Below are positions 29,521-40,316 of a stretch of 64,000 bases of DNA, one piece after another. Each line of letters begins with the position of its first letter. Positions within the stretch are counted from its first letter, which is position 1. The position numbers were made by a program, and so were the translations under genes. Under the pieces are notes generated by a model. That model was not told where the DNA came from. It worked only from the letters and a program-made list of their open reading frames with translations, and did not search any database. The stretch is from contig JAUIMM010000178.1 of the NCBI GenBank assembly GCA_031769625.1, positions 25,849,501-25,913,500 of the forward strand, in the 5' to 3' direction. Origin of the DNA: Taudactylus pleione (Eukaryota > Chordata > Amphibia > Anura > Myobatrachidae).

Positions 29521-31679
29521 CATGGACCCTGTTGTAGAAGGTCCGATCGTAGCGGAAGATGCCAAGGTTCGTCTGCCAGAAGGAATAAAAGATCGGAGTA
29601 CCAAACCCGACGAGGCCAATCCGGAGCCACTAGGATGACGGTGGACGACTCTCGTTTGATCCGCTTGAGAATCCGAGGGAGGAGCGGAAACGGTGGGAAC
29701 AGGTACACAAGGCTGTACGGCCAAGGGATCAGTAAAGCATCCGCTCCCACCGCTGCCGGATCCATGGTCCTGGAGCAGTAAAGGGGTAGTTGATGATTTA
29801 TCCGAGATGCCATCAGGTCTATCTGTGGCTTCCCCCATCTGCAAACCAGTTGATGAAAGACCTCGGGATGAAGGGACCACTCCCCGGGATGAAGATCCTG
29901 ACGACTGAGGTAGTCCGCTTCCCAGTTGTCGACCCCCGGAATAAACACTGCTGAAATGACCTCGACGTGTCTTTCTGCCCACAGAAGGATGCGACTGGCT
30001 TCTCTCATTGCCATCCGACTGCGGGTTCCCCCTTGGCGATTTATGTATGCCACTGCCGTGGCGTTGTCTGATTGTATCCGAACCGGAAGTCCTCGTAACA
30101 GAGGAGCAGCCTGTATCAAAGCTCTGTAGACTGCCCGCAGTTCGAGAACATTGATTGGTAAGAGGGACTCCTGCTGCGACCAAAGCCCCTGGAAGTGATT
30201 GTCCAGAACCACCGCTCCCCATCCGCGGAGGCTGGCGTCCGTGGTGACCAAGGTCCAATTCCAAATTCCGAAGCGGCGACCCGCTAACAGATGCTCCGTC
30301 CGAAGCCACCAGAGCAAGGATATGCGGGTCCGGGGAGACAGACGCACCAGCCGATGCATCTGTAGGTGGGACCCGGACCACTGAGACAGAAGATCCAGTT
30401 GAAATATTCTGGAGTGAAATCTGCCGAATTGGATGGCCTCGAAGGAAGCCACCATTTTCCCCAGGAGACGTATGCAAAGATGCACAGATACTTTCCTGGG
30501 TCTGAGCACTAGACGAACCAGCTCCTGTATGGCTATGGCCTTGTCCCTTGGCAAGAATATACGAAGCAGAACAGTGTCTAGAATCATTCCTAGGAACTGA
30601 AGCCTCTGGGACGGCATCAACTGAGACTTCTGGAAGTTCACAATCCATCCATGTTGAATGAGAATCTGATGTGTAAGGGACACTTGGTGTAAAAGGACTT
30701 CTGCCGTCGGAGCCTTGATGAGTAAATCGTCTAGGTACGGAACTATCGTCACCCCCCGAGAGCGCAAGTGAGACACCATGACGGCCATCACTTTGGTGAA
30801 TACCCTGGGAGCTGACGAGAGACCGAATGGCAGGGCCTGAAACTGGAAATGAGCTTCCCTGATGGCAAATCTGAGGAAAGCCTGGTGAGGAACCCAAATT
30901 GGGACATGCAGATAGGCGTCCTTGATATCTATCGACACCAGAAACTCTTCTGCCTCTAGTCCTGCAATGACAGAATGGAGAGATTCCATCTTGAACCTGT
31001 GAAATGAAAGATACTGGTTCAATGATTTCAGATTCAAAATGGGTCTGACTGACCCATCTGGTTTCGGAACCACAAAAAGGTTTGAGTAAAACCCCTGTTG
31101 CCTTTGTGCAGTGGGAACCGCCACAAGGACCTCGGCCAGCAAAAGTTTCTCGATCGCTTGACGCAAAATTAGTTGCTTCAAGGGATCGACGGGCAAACCT
31201 GTTGTAAAATAACGCCGAGGAGGAGTGAAAGCGAACTCGATCTTGTACCCCTGAGATACCAGATTTCGAACCCAAGTGTCTGGAGAAGTCCGTCTCCAAA
31301 CCTCCGAGAAACGCTGGAGGCGTGCCCCCACCTTCGGATTTCCGAGATGGGATGGGAGCCCGTCATGCCACAGGCTTGTCTGCTGGCTTGGGATCTGGAC
31401 GGCGGCCAATATTTGCTTGACGTCCTCTAGTACGGCCTCCTCGCCCCGCTGAAGACGAACCTCGCGATCGTCCCTGAAATCTTGCCGATGCTCGAAAGGA
31501 ACGAAAGGAAGGTCCCCTAAACGAGCGACGCGGAGGAGGTGCTGATGAAGGTAGAAAAGTACTCTTACCTCCAGTGGCCAGCGAAATCCATTTGTCCAGC
31601 TCTGGACCAAATAAAATATTGCCTGTGAAAGGAAGAGCTTCCACTGCTCTTTTTGACTCCGCATCCGCTTGCCAGGCAC
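29460..31679 (-). CDS. DIRS-B reverse transcriptase, RNase H and methyltransferase-like protein
   Basis: A 739-codon open frame. RT motifs: VSIDIKDAYLHVPI (A), LPFGLSSAPRVFTK (B), VPYLDDLLI (C, YLDD). RNase H motifs: VTTDASLRGWGAV, NVLELRAVYRAL, IQSDNATAVAYINRQGG and EADYLSR. The C-terminal section (PQIDLMAS, DALLIPW, VYLFPPFPLLPRI, VAPDWPRRVWY) is the Dam-like methyltransferase domain of DIRS elements. It overlaps the end of gag by about 315 bases. The weakly conserved first about 100 residues suggest that translation starts inside or continues from gag. The frame is intact. Confidence 0.93.
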   Translation of the reverse strand: MPGKRMRSQKEQWKLFLSQAIFYLVQSWTNGFRWPLEVRVLFYLHQHLLRVARLGDLPFVPFEHRQDFRDDREVRLQRGEEAVLEDVKQILAAVQIPSQQTSLWHDGLPSHLGNPKVGARLQRFSEVWRRTSPDTWVRNLVSQGYKIEFAFTPPRRYFTTGLPVDPLKQLILRQAIEKLLLAEVLVAVPTAQRQQGFYSNLFVVPKPDGSVRPILNLKSLNQYLSFHRFKMESLHSVIAGLEAEEFLVSIDIKDAYLHVPIWVPHQAFLRFAIREAHFQFQALPFGLSSAPRVFTKVMAVMVSHLRSRGVTIVPYLDDLLIKAPTAEVLLHQVSLTHQILIQHGWIVNFQKSQLMPSQRLQFLGMILDTVLLRIFLPRDKAIAIQELVRLVLRPRKVSVHLCIRLLGKMVASFEAIQFGRFHSRIFQLDLLSQWSGSHLQMHRLVRLSPRTRISLLWWLRTEHLLAGRRFGIWNWTLVTTDASLRGWGAVVLDNHFQGLWSQQESLLPINVLELRAVYRALIQAAPLLRGLPVRIQSDNATAVAYINRQGGTRSRMAMREASRILLWAERHVEVISAVFIPGVDNWEADYLSRQDLHPGEWSLHPEVFHQLVCRWGKPQIDLMASRINHQLPLYCSRTMDPAAVGADALLIPWPYSLVYLFPPFPLLPRILKRIKRESSTVILVAPDWPRRVWYSDLLFLLADEPWHLPLRSDLLQQGPCVYPDLRRLRLTAWLLRPPS

Positions 31680-32793
31680 GAAGCCAAAGTGCCCGGCGAG
31701 CAGAGACCGCCGAAGCAGAAATCCTAGCGCCTACCTGGCCGATATCTCTGGAGGCGTCTCCTAAGTATACAGCAGACTCCTGAATATGTTCTGCCAAGGT
31801 AATCAGATCTGCTCGCGGAGTGCTGGATCTAAGACCCTCAGTCAATTGTTCCGCCCACTTTTCCACAGCCTTGTTGACCCAAGATCCTACCAAGGCCGGG
31901 CGGAGAAGTGCACCTGCGGCCGTATAAATGGATTTCAAAGTGGTTTCTAATCTCCGCTCTGAGGTTTCCTTCAATGTAGTAGCTCCTGGAACAGGTAACG
32001 TGGTCTTCTTTGACAACCGAGAAACCGAAGAATCCACAGGTGGCGGGGTCTCCCACCTCTTCCTATTTTCCGCAGGAAATGGGTAAAGAGAGAAGAAACG
32101 CTTAGGAATCTGGAATTTACGGTCCGGATTCTGCCAGGCTGCCGTCATCTGTTCATCCAACTGGAGAGAAACAGGGAATGTGACGGCCATCTTCTGTGAC
32201 CTGGCAAATAAGGAGTCTTCTAACGATTCTGGAGCTTCCTGGCCAGAAATCTTAAGAACTTCCCTTACCGCTAGAATGAGTGCGTCAATACCTTGCAATG
32301 CCTCAGGTTCTTGTGAGTAAGTCTCTACGTCTGATTCGTCCAGCATCTCCCCTTCCTCCTGAGACGAGTGATCCGCTGCCGAATCCTCATCCGACTGGAG
32401 AACCGCCGGAAGAGCCCTCTTTTTAGATGAGCGACTTACCGTAGCTTCAGGAGCTTTAGACGCAGAACCCATCGCTTGAGCAAGGCTATTCACCGAGCGG
32501 ACTAAATTCTGAGCCCACGCTGGTTCTGCTAGAAAAGAAGGGTGAGATGTGCCAGGTAGATCTCTGGCAGACTCCCGTTCCCTACGGGAAGCGGCTAATT
32601 CAGAAGAAAGGTCCGCCATGACCCCGGCCAAACTATTTATGAAGGAGGGAGTGACAGACTGCGTGTTAGCACTGTCAGCTTCACATGTCTCGCACAGGGA
32701 AGACCCTTCGGAGCGAGCATGGGTAAACTTCTTCCTGCACTTAGTGCAGGCAAACAGCTTTTGTGATGCAGTTTTTTCTGTCCTGGATGTCAT
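31363..32793 (-). CDS. DIRS-B Gag-like protein
   Basis: The frame is open from an ATG at 32823, but MTSRTEKTASQ at 32793 is chosen because the first ten codons look like leader sequence. C-x2-C-x14-C-x2-C (FACTKCRKKF … LCETC) sits near the N-terminus with exactly the spacing of the DIRS-A Gag. An acidic stretch (SDEDSAADHSSQEEGE) follows. ALPFTGNILFGPELDKW is shared with DIRS-A. The tail is rich in R, G and S (SFRGPSFRSFRASARFQGRS) and ends PKPADKPVA. It is probably the particle and RNA-binding protein. The assignment rests on position and similarity between the two elements. Confidence 0.82.
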   Translation of the reverse strand: MTSRTEKTASQKLFACTKCRKKFTHARSEGSSLCETCEADSANTQSVTPSFINSLAGVMADLSSELAASRRERESARDLPGTSHPSFLAEPAWAQNLVRSVNSLAQAMGSASKAPEATVSRSSKKRALPAVLQSDEDSAADHSSQEEGEMLDESDVETYSQEPEALQGIDALILAVREVLKISGQEAPESLEDSLFARSQKMAVTFPVSLQLDEQMTAAWQNPDRKFQIPKRFFSLYPFPAENRKRWETPPPVDSSVSRLSKKTTLPVPGATTLKETSERRLETTLKSIYTAAGALLRPALVGSWVNKAVEKWAEQLTEGLRSSTPRADLITLAEHIQESAVYLGDASRDIGQVGARISASAVSARRALWLRAWQADAESKRAVEALPFTGNILFGPELDKWISLATGGKSTFLPSSAPPPRRSFRGPSFRSFRASARFQGRSRGSSSAGRGGRTRGRQANIGRRPDPKPADKPVA

Positions 32794-32823
32794 CATGTAC
32801 TCACAGACAAGCACCACATACAA

Positions 32824-33827
32824 TTCAGGAATGCAGAAGTAGTATAGGGAGAAGCAGAATTACAATAATAATGCTACTCAAGTATGGGAGCAGACAGAGC
32901 AATAAGGGAGGAGCAGAATTTCAATAATAATGCTACTCAAATTGCATGCAGAGCAGTATAAGAGGAGCAGAATTTCAAGAAAATGCAACTCAGTAACAGG
33001 GGCAGACAGGCATATAAGGGAGGAGCAATCAATAGGACCAGAAAGTAGTTAAAACCACCCTCTGTATTTACAGACCCCCTGTAGATGCTCTCATCTGCTC
33101 CTCTCCCCCTCCGCTCAGTGCCTGCAGTCTCAGGCGCCACTCCCGTTCAGAGCGCGCCAAACTAGCCCAGGCAGTGAAGGAGGAAGAGGAGGAGGGACCC
33201 ATAAGCTCCTCCCCTAATGGCCGCCGCTTTGTATGCGCGCGGCATACACTTATACAGTGGGACGTTCTCTGTCCCCGCACTAACAGCGGGGGCAAGCGGC
33301 ACGACCGCCCCAGTGATAACCGTGCCGGTGCCTTTTACACAAGCACCGGCACGCAGAGGCAGGACCGCTGTGAGCGCGCCTACCTAACAGCCAGCGCCGG
33401 TGTTCTATCACAACACCAGCGTGGCAACTGACAGCGGGGCTGACAGCCGCGCGCTGTTTTCAGACCCAGCAGTTATTTTCACCTCTCCTGCTAGTCAGGA
33501 GAGGTGTGTTACTCACCGGGCTGCTGCGGCCAGAGCGCTGGGCAGTGAGGGGAGAGCGGGGACCCGGACACAAGCCAGTGTTAGCTGCGGCGGGCCCCGC
33601 TGAGTCTGATGACTCCTAACTGCCTAAAGCAGCCTCCCCTCCATAGGGTGACCGGACACAGGCTGCAGTAGCCGTGTGGTCCCCTCTCTGGCGGCTCCCA
33701 CGATGCAGGCAGACTGTCACAGCTAACAGTCTGCCTGTCCTCTTGCTTGATTCTTTTACAATCATATAAAAATTAATATAAGGGCTGGAGACAGCCCCTG
33801 TGCACCGGCTCTACTCGGGCACATTCT
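32824..33827. other. DIRS-B 5' leader
   Basis: It has three direct repeats of about 60 bp at 32845-33030 (GGAGCAGAATTTCAATAATA, 'TGCTACTCAA') and then GC-rich sequence to the right inverted repeat. No sense frame of note. The repeated block may be part of the element promoter; this is inference. Confidence 0.6.
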
Positions 33828-33966
33828 AAAAACTGGGGTTGATGGGGCATAGAGGGGGAGGAGCCAGTCACACTTGTAGATTTTTAAAGTGCCAGGCTCA
33901 ACTCAACCCACCGTCTATACCCCACTGTCATGAAGCTCCAGTGTCCCCTAGTGGATGAAGGAGAAA
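33828..33966. repeat. DIRS-B right inverted terminal repeat
   Basis: Inverted copy of 27994-28127, running from AAAACTGGGGTTGATGGGGC to the outer end GGATGAAGGAGAAAA. Confidence 0.92.
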
Positions 33967-34179
33967 AGCAGGCAATGCTCGCGTAATCATGACTCTTGCA
34001 CCCTGCTTCACAATGACGGTAATCTCGGAATTATGTAGCGAAGGCGGGGTCAAAATGATCACGCCGCTTCTAAAGCCACGTAATATCCCTAGCCACGCCC
34101 CTTATGCTGCGCCACGCTCCCCGCTATGCCAACCTGGCTGCCCCCTCCCGGAGGTAAGCATGTCTTGTATCACTAGTTC

Positions 34180-35230
34180 TCAATGCAAAAGCTGCAGGTG
34201 CACACCATTGATAGTTCACCATAGATTGTTATGGTGCCATCGTTGGTTATCACCAATGTAAACCCACTGATATCCATCCCTAGAACAAAGAGAAAGACAC
34301 TAGCAAGTCTGAACTTGCCAGTTGCATGGTTAGTGCAAGAAGGGTTGAACTGCCGTACTTAATATTTTTTTTACTCCTTTTCCCAAAGGCTTCCCAAAAT
34401 GAAACTTATACCAAAGAGATTGTATTTAAGTGTATAACATACTTGATGTACAAAAAAAATAAAATTTTAGATATTCAAGGTCAAAGGTCACATCATGTGA
34501 CCTTGAAATGTAAAAGTCAATATTTAAATATAAAACTTTTTTTATGAAAACTATGTTCCCTTATGCTGGGTACACACTGGCCGCTCAATTGATCGGCCAA
34601 TATATCGTGCCCCCGTCGGCCAGTGTGTACAGACGATATGTCTGTGAACAACGTCGTTCACAGACATATCGCATTGGCTGTGCTGCACAGCCAATGAACA
34701 GATATGTCTGCAGACATATCTGTCCATCGGCAAGTCTGTACGGGCGATCAGTGGTGCAGAGAGGGGGGGAGCTGCGAGCGGGTACTACTTACCTGACTCC
34801 GGCACAGCTCCCCATCCACAGCAGCCCAGCACACGCTGCTGTGTGCTGGGCTGCACTGGGAGACTGTCCAATGCTGCTAAAGAAGCAGCCCGAGCAGTCT
34901 CCCATGCCAAAGGAGGGGAGCGATCATGCTGATCGCGCCCTCCATTGGCTGTGTGCCGGGCTGAGGGGCACACAGCGCCCCCTCCCCAGCGCCGCAAATG
35001 GGTTTTTTCCCCTGAAGGGGGCGTGGCCATGCCTACCACGAAAAATCTGATACGGTCTGGTTGGAAGCTGTGATGATTTGGCATGGAATGACCCCCAGGT
35101 TAAGTCACGAGAACCGGCATTCTCAGACTAAACCTCTTGCTGACTTAAGCAACCAGTGCTGTGAATTGAATAGCTACAGGAGCTCCCTTCCGGAGCTATT
35201 CAGAATCGTGCTGAATTGTATCGCACCACC
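34180..35230. repeat. Old dispersed repeat, copy B, with inserted MITE
   Basis: Inverted relative to copy A (14871-16400): 'CAAGTCTGAACTTGCCAG' at 34303 and 'TGATGATTTGGCATGGAATG' near 35071. The middle (from TATGCTGGGTACACACTGG at 34562 to about 35040) is an inserted element whose left end matches the MITE at 44421-44759; it contains CAGACATATCG palindromes. Non-coding. Confidence 0.6.
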
Positions 35231-35478
35231 ATCAGATCAGTAGCTGAAAAACTTTTTAGTGCAAAGCCCATCTTTATGGATGGAACATTGGCTGAGATAA
35301 TTAGCTATATTGCTGTCTTTGCCTGCAACATGAAGTTCAGAAATGGAAAACAAATTGTCTTCTGTACATGACTGACTGACAAAATCGACACCATCCTTGT
35401 CTGGCACAGCCTATTTATGAAGGAACTAAAGTGCAATTGTTGGAAGACCAAGGTGTTTATGTCATAGAAAAGCATACT

Positions 35479-36215
35479 TACTGACTTTTAGCTCCCTACT
35501 TCCAGGAGGGAGCTGTCAGTCTTCACAGTGGGGGCCGTGTAGCGCAAAAGGGGGTGGAACAGGGGCGGGGTCATCGTGGCCCCACCCATTTCTCGATGCT
35601 GATTAACGGCAATTGGAAGCAGGGGGTGGGGCCACAATGATGCAATTCAATGCGAATCGCGCCACGGATCCCCCCTGCCAGGGTTAGCGTTCCCGCTAGG
35701 CTGTTTTAGCAGGGCGCAGCGCCCTGCCCTCCTTCTGGAGGGCAAAAAGCACCCTGCCCTCCAGGAGGAGGGCAAAAATCGCCCTACCCTAACAGCCTGC
35801 GGGAGCCGTTCTTACCCGCGGGACGCAGTGTCCCGAAGGCGGACAAACATGCGGTGACCCGGTCACCGCCGGAGAATAGACGCCGGGCGCATGCGCCCGG
35901 CATCTATTCTCCCTTTCTGCAGCGCTTGGGATCTGCCCGGCATGACCGTAAGCGCCGGGCACACCCCCAAGTATGACGAAAAGGGGATGCGTCTTATAGA
36001 CACGCCCCCTTTTCATGACCACGCCCCCTTTTCGTGCGCGCGCACACAAGGTTGTCCTCTCTAGCTCCAGCGCCCTGCCTGCCACCGGAGCTAGAGTGAA
36101 CACTACAGGGTTTATCGTGGAACCGTACAGGGGGAATCGCCGAAGGCCGGGAGGCTTGCCTGCCATTCCAGGGGGCTACCGGATGATTCGGGAGGGTAGG
36201 CAGGTATGTAGAAAA
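35479..36215. repeat. CTCCCGAAAATCGGG-type repeat split by MITE copy 2
   Basis: 'TAGCTCCCTACTTCCAGGAG' at the left and 'CCGGGAGGCTTGCCTGCC', 'GGGAGGGTAGGCAGGTATG' at the right are the two halves of one repeat related to 7110-7530 in inverse orientation. The AGCGTTCCCGC MITE at 35686-36104 separates them. Confidence 0.7.
35686..36104 (+). repeat. AGCGTTCCCGC MITE, copy 2 (419 bp)
   Basis: The best-preserved full-length copy. Left flank CCAGGGTT (35678-35685) and right flank ACAGGGTT (36105-36112) agree at seven of eight bases, which looks like an 8-bp target duplication and suggests a hAT origin. Confidence 0.85.
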
Positions 36216-37031
36216 GTCTGAATTGTATGTCACACTGCTCTCATCCCAATAATGTTTGCATATAGCTATATTTTGCTCTGAAGATATGTGCTGCAATCTA
36301 TGGAGATGATATCTGTTGTGATTACAACAGATTCTGTTCTGAGAGAATCAAGTTGCAGTCCTTCAACCCAGTGACCCTTTAGAATCCGATGAAATCATCC
36401 AGAGTCTACTGTCCAACTGAGTTATATCCAGTTAAAGGTCCTACATATGCCACTCTGCCCATAGAAGAATAACACCAAGGACAGAGAAAAGCCTGGATCA
36501 AAATTAGATGCTGGAACTGCATCGATATGCCAGATGCTGGATTTTTGTAAGGCTTTCCTCTGTCAAAGGGTCTGTCTTGTGCTGTGTCTGTTTGTACTCC
36601 CAGGAACTGCAGTTGTTAAGCTGTTGAAAGAGAACAAGCTCTTGGTCATATTGATGACCAAGCCGAGTTCCTGGAGGAATGACATAACCATGGCCACTCT
36701 GGTTTGGGTGATTTGCTTCGATCTCCCAGTCACAAGTGTGTTGATAGGTAAGACCAGAGTGTAGTGCAGCCATGAGATCCACCAGCTCATTGGAGATGTA
36801 GTCTGTCAGAATGGGAGACAGGTGAACTGGAGGTTGTGACCAAGAATGAATAATATGAGGTAATCAATGATGAGCTGCAATAACAATGTGATGAAAAGAG
36901 GTCCCTCTAATGCAGTATAAGTCTTACTTCTCTATTACATGGAAAATTAACTTCAAAAATTCTATACAGAAATACCTTGCATGAACAGATTGATTGAGCC
37001 TCCTCAAATCGATCCCAGCGATCCTAAATAG
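36216..37031. other. No recognised feature
   Basis: Unique-looking sequence. Short open frames on both strands near 36504-36790 have no family likeness. Confidence 0.5.
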
Positions 37032-37034
37032 TAA

Positions 37035-37209
37035 GGGGTAAATTTACTAAAGCGAGAGTTTTTAGAAGTGGAGATATTGCCCATAGCAACCAATAAGCTT
37101 CTAGCTATTATCTTCTAGAAGCTGCTAGTTAAATGTTATGTAGAATCTGATTTTTTGCTATGGGCAACATCTCTATTTATGAAAACTCTCACTTTAGTAA
37201 ATTTACCCC
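37035..37209. repeat. Palindromic MITE with GGGGTAAATTTAC ends, copy 1
   Basis: Ends GGGGTAAATTTACTAAAG and CTTTAGTAAATTTACCCC, flanked by TAA (37032-37034, 37210-37212). The inner arms pair (GAAGTGGAGATATTGCCCAT with ATGGGCAACATCTC). Copy 2 is at 40317-40485. Confidence 0.9.
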
Positions 37210-37212
37210 TAA

Positions 37213-38379
37213 GTGTCCAGAACTCTACTAATGCTGGGCATACACTATACAATTATGTCAGATATCTGTCCAATATGGCTAGTTGAAATGAAAATCTGGT
37301 ATCGCGCCAGGCAGTACAGTCAGAGAATGCCAGTTCTCATAACTAAACAACAAATTTAAGGTGCAAGAACAGGCATTCCCCGACATAACAGTGTGCTGAA
37401 TTGAATAACTCAGGGAGCTCCTTCCCGGCGATATTCAATAAGCATTGAATTGAATTGTGCCCTAAGGGAGGAATCACTCCATAGATGTTAAAGTCCTGTA
37501 TAAATACATCAAATTAAATCATGAAGGTGCTCCACTGCTCCCTTGACATTAATACGGAGTATGCATTATCACAAAAAGTAATCATAATGGGTTATACACA
37601 CTAGAGGATAAAAGTGAACGATAATGATAGATCATTCATATCATCCAGTGTATGCTCCAAATGACCGACGAAGCGCGCAACCGCGGGTCGCTTATGTTTG
37701 CTGTCGTGCAAACATGCAGGCCAATCTGACGATATCATCAGAAAGTGCCTGTTCAGGGATGTGACAGGATGACGTCACTGGACGGAATTCAATTCTTTAT
37801 AGCCGCTATCACGCCCGACGGAGCTATTCAATTCCCTGTCGGGCACGATGAGCTGCCAGCGCTACATTTCAGCTCGCAGCCCCTGGGGGATGAGAGCTGA
37901 AATGTGTGAAAAGTGACATGTTTGGGCGCCCAACATCACTTTTCGCGATCGCACCCAGCACTTTGGTCGGGTTTAGCTGCTTTACGCGGCTAAACCTGAC
38001 CTCTATGGGCGCGATCAGCGCGAACATCTTGGACAATTGTATAGCGGCCCGCGATGTCCTGTCACTTTAGACGGGAGATGCGGGCAGCGAATACAATTTA
38101 ATTCCGCCCACTGAACGATATCGTTCAGTGTCTACACCCAATATCTTTCTGCACATCCTCTAGTGTGTATGCTCCTTAATTTTTATTTTGTGTTACACAG
38201 TATGTTGGTGAATCAGTGGCCTTACCAGGAGAGTACTTTTCTTTGTTTTGATACTTGCAAAAGTATGTGCGCAGAAACTATGTATATACAATTCAAATCA
38301 ATCGCTTTTCCCCAGCGTGATGTCAGTGATTACCTGTTATTGACTGAACCTTACTCGCGAGTTCAGTCGAATTGATGAA
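37213..38379. other. Degenerate MITE pieces upstream of CYB5A
   Basis: 'GCTGGGCATACACTATACAA' at 37234 and 'CATCCTCTAGTGTGTATGCTCC' (in part) near 38155 look like the ends of a TGTATGC-type Harbinger MITE. It is broken up by GCTATTCAATTC-type segments (37310-37450, 37790-38100). No gene is visible. Confidence 0.5.
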
Positions 38380-38579
38380 CTTCAACCTATACGCCAGTGC
38401 CACTCAGACAGCAGCGCAACGCAACCCAGATTGCAGGATCGCTAATAATTAACAAGCGTGCAGGAGCCGACCCGTCACACACGTAGCTCTCTCTCTCACA
38501 GCCAGATATACACACGCAGCTCTCTCTCTCGTCTCGCTGTCAATGTCTCCTCACGTACACAGCGCCTCCACTCTGAAAC

Positions 38580-38838
38580 TTTCCCGCGCAACAATCATCC
38601 AATCAGACGCCTAACTGACATTAACGAGCGTTTGTCGCATCCAATAGTAAGCCGCACCGCCTCTTGTTATGATTGGTTACCCAGCAGGAAGCATTAAACC
38701 AATGGGAAGATGCTTTCCGCTGAGGGAGGCGATCTGCTGCTGCTCGGTGTCAGGAAGGAGTAGTAGTCTAGTCAGTAGTGTGTTTGTAGAGGAGGGTTGC
38801 GTGCGGAGCAGTTGTACGTACGGTTGTCCAACAAAATT
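38580..38838 (+). promoter_or_regulatory. CYB5A: CYB5A promoter and 5' UTR with four CCAAT boxes
   Basis: CCAAT occurs at 38599-38603, 38641-38645 and 38699-38703, and its reverse ATTGG at 38672-38676, all within 105 bases. The area is GC-richer than its flanks and has no clear TATA box. Closely spaced CCAAT boxes suit NF-Y binding at a broadly active promoter. The transcription start is probably between about 38740 and 38820, but cannot be fixed from sequence alone. Confidence 0.7.
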
Positions 38839-38967
38839 ATGGCCGACCAGGAGAAGAAAGACGCGACTTACTATACCCTAGATGAGATACAGAAACACAA
38901 TAACAGCAAGAGCACCTGGATCATCATCCACAATAAAGTGTACGATGTCACCAGGTTCTTGGAGGAG
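38839..38967 (+). CDS. CYB5A: Cytochrome b5 type A, exon 1
   Basis: ATG at 38839 opens 43 codons ([20 protein letters not shown] … VTRFLEE) ending at a consensus donor GAG|GTGAGT (intron from 38968). Cytochrome b5 is a small haem protein that carries electrons to desaturases, P450s and, in soluble form, methaemoglobin. [11 protein letters not shown] and [19 protein letters not shown] are family hallmarks. An in-frame ATG 14 codons upstream (38797) would add residues not found in the family, so 38839 is preferred. The exon ends in phase 0 just before the first haem-ligand histidine. The A-type is chosen over the mitochondrial B-type because of the short N-terminus. Confidence 0.97.
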
Positions 38968-39159
38968 GTGAGTGCTGCACCTGGACTCGGTGTGTTTATA
39001 TTACATGGTGGAGAGCGTCCATGGCTCTGGTTGTGGGTGGTTGTATTCTCGCCTCACCGCACACACCTCTCCGCTTGCCATGCACTATTATACTGACTGA
39101 CCTTGCGGTGGTGATCACTCTGCTTTGGGCTGTCCTGTCCCCCTGCACGGCCGCACAAT

Positions 39160-39318
39160 GGGGCAGATGTATGAAGCTCTGGAAAGTGATAAACGACTAA
39201 CCAATCGGCTCCCAACTGTAATGTTGGAGACTGTGTTTGAAAAATGACAGTTGGGAGCTGATTGATTGGTCGTTTAGTACTCTCCACTTTATCACTTCCC
39301 AGAGCTTACATCTGCCCC
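39160..39318. repeat. Short palindromic MITE, copy 2
   Basis: GGGGCAGATGTATGAAGCTC at the left, mirrored at the right, flanked by AAT (39157-39159, 39319-39321). Sister of 7846-8020. It lies about 190 bases into intron 1. Confidence 0.88.
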
Positions 39319-39321
39319 AAT

Positions 39322-40316
39322 GACTGCTGCTGCAGCTGTACACCTTGCCCTGTGACCATATACTGACACTTCGATAACAGTAGTAGATAAGGTGGCTCGC
39401 TGATAACTGCATATAGCAGCAGAGTATTACTCAGAGTAACAGATATTTTTCTTTTGATCTAGTTGAGTATCCCCAGAAATCAGTAACAGTGGGAGACATG
39501 CACTATTTAAATGTAGCCAGTTCTGTATGTGCACATTTCATGTGAATTTGGGACTGACTTTTCTAGTTGTGAGTTGTTGGCTCATATTAAAAATTAGGTA
39601 CAACGAATTGCATGTGGAAGGCATGATTTCTACACTGCAGGACTTTGGAGTCTTTTATTATTGTTTTATTTGTTTGTATAGTGCCACCAAGTGTCCATAG
39701 TGCCATCAGAGATAAATGACAGTGAAACTCAAACAATTCAGCATAACCAGATGAGAAAACAGTGCGTACAATGGCAAAAAAGCAAATCGTGAAATACTTA
39801 AAGACAAAGTGATATTAAAATCCTTATAGCTCAGTGCTGTGGGAAGGGCAGGCAAAAAGGTTAATAGATGGTGACTGGGAGGGCTAGGAAGATAGGTATA
39901 GTGCAGGGAGGTAACAAGAAGGTGGGGTGGGGGTCCTGCTCATGAGAGCTTAAAGCTGCATGGTGAACAGTTGTTGCTTTGCGAAGATCATAATATATAG
40001 CAGGAGTGCCTTACAATTGTGAGTGGATGCAGGTGTTGCGTTTAGAAGAACCAATATTTACAGTTAAAGCAGCGGTTCCCAAACTGTGTGCCGTGGTGCC
40101 CTGGGGTGCCGCAGCCGGGAGGTCCAAAGTCTCTCCGCCAGGAAAATGTATTGAATACATGTTTTTAATAAACCAGTTTAGTTTCCAGGCATAGAACTGC
40201 CTGCCCGGTGGCTGAGGGGGGGAGAAACAAGATGCGGCCGATCACCCAGGGTGGAGATCGGTGCCTGCATGTGGGGGTGTGATGTGGGCAGAGTGGAAGC
40301 TGTGGGTGCCAACTGA
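39322..40316. other. No recognised feature
   Basis: Intronic sequence with a possible 'GCAGCGGTTCCCAAACTGTG' repeat start at 40069-40088. Nothing else is supported. Confidence 0.5.

Larger units (their letters stand above)
27957..33967 (-). mobile_element. DIRS-B: full-length DIRS-type retrotransposon
   Basis: About 6.0 kb, minus-strand reading, same gene order as DIRS-A but clearly a different family, since the proteins differ at many positions. Inverted terminal repeats are at about 27994-28127 and 33828-33966. The internal complementary region 28330-28433 joins inverted copies of both outer ends. All three frames are open throughout. The insertion interrupts a CTCCCGAAAATCGGG-type repeat, of which 27888-27956 and 33968-34165 are the two halves, with no target duplication seen. 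Confidence 0.94.

Noticed and set aside
34544..35050. 168-codon frame
   Set aside because: Runs through an inserted palindromic MITE; peptide reflects the CAGACATATCG repeats.
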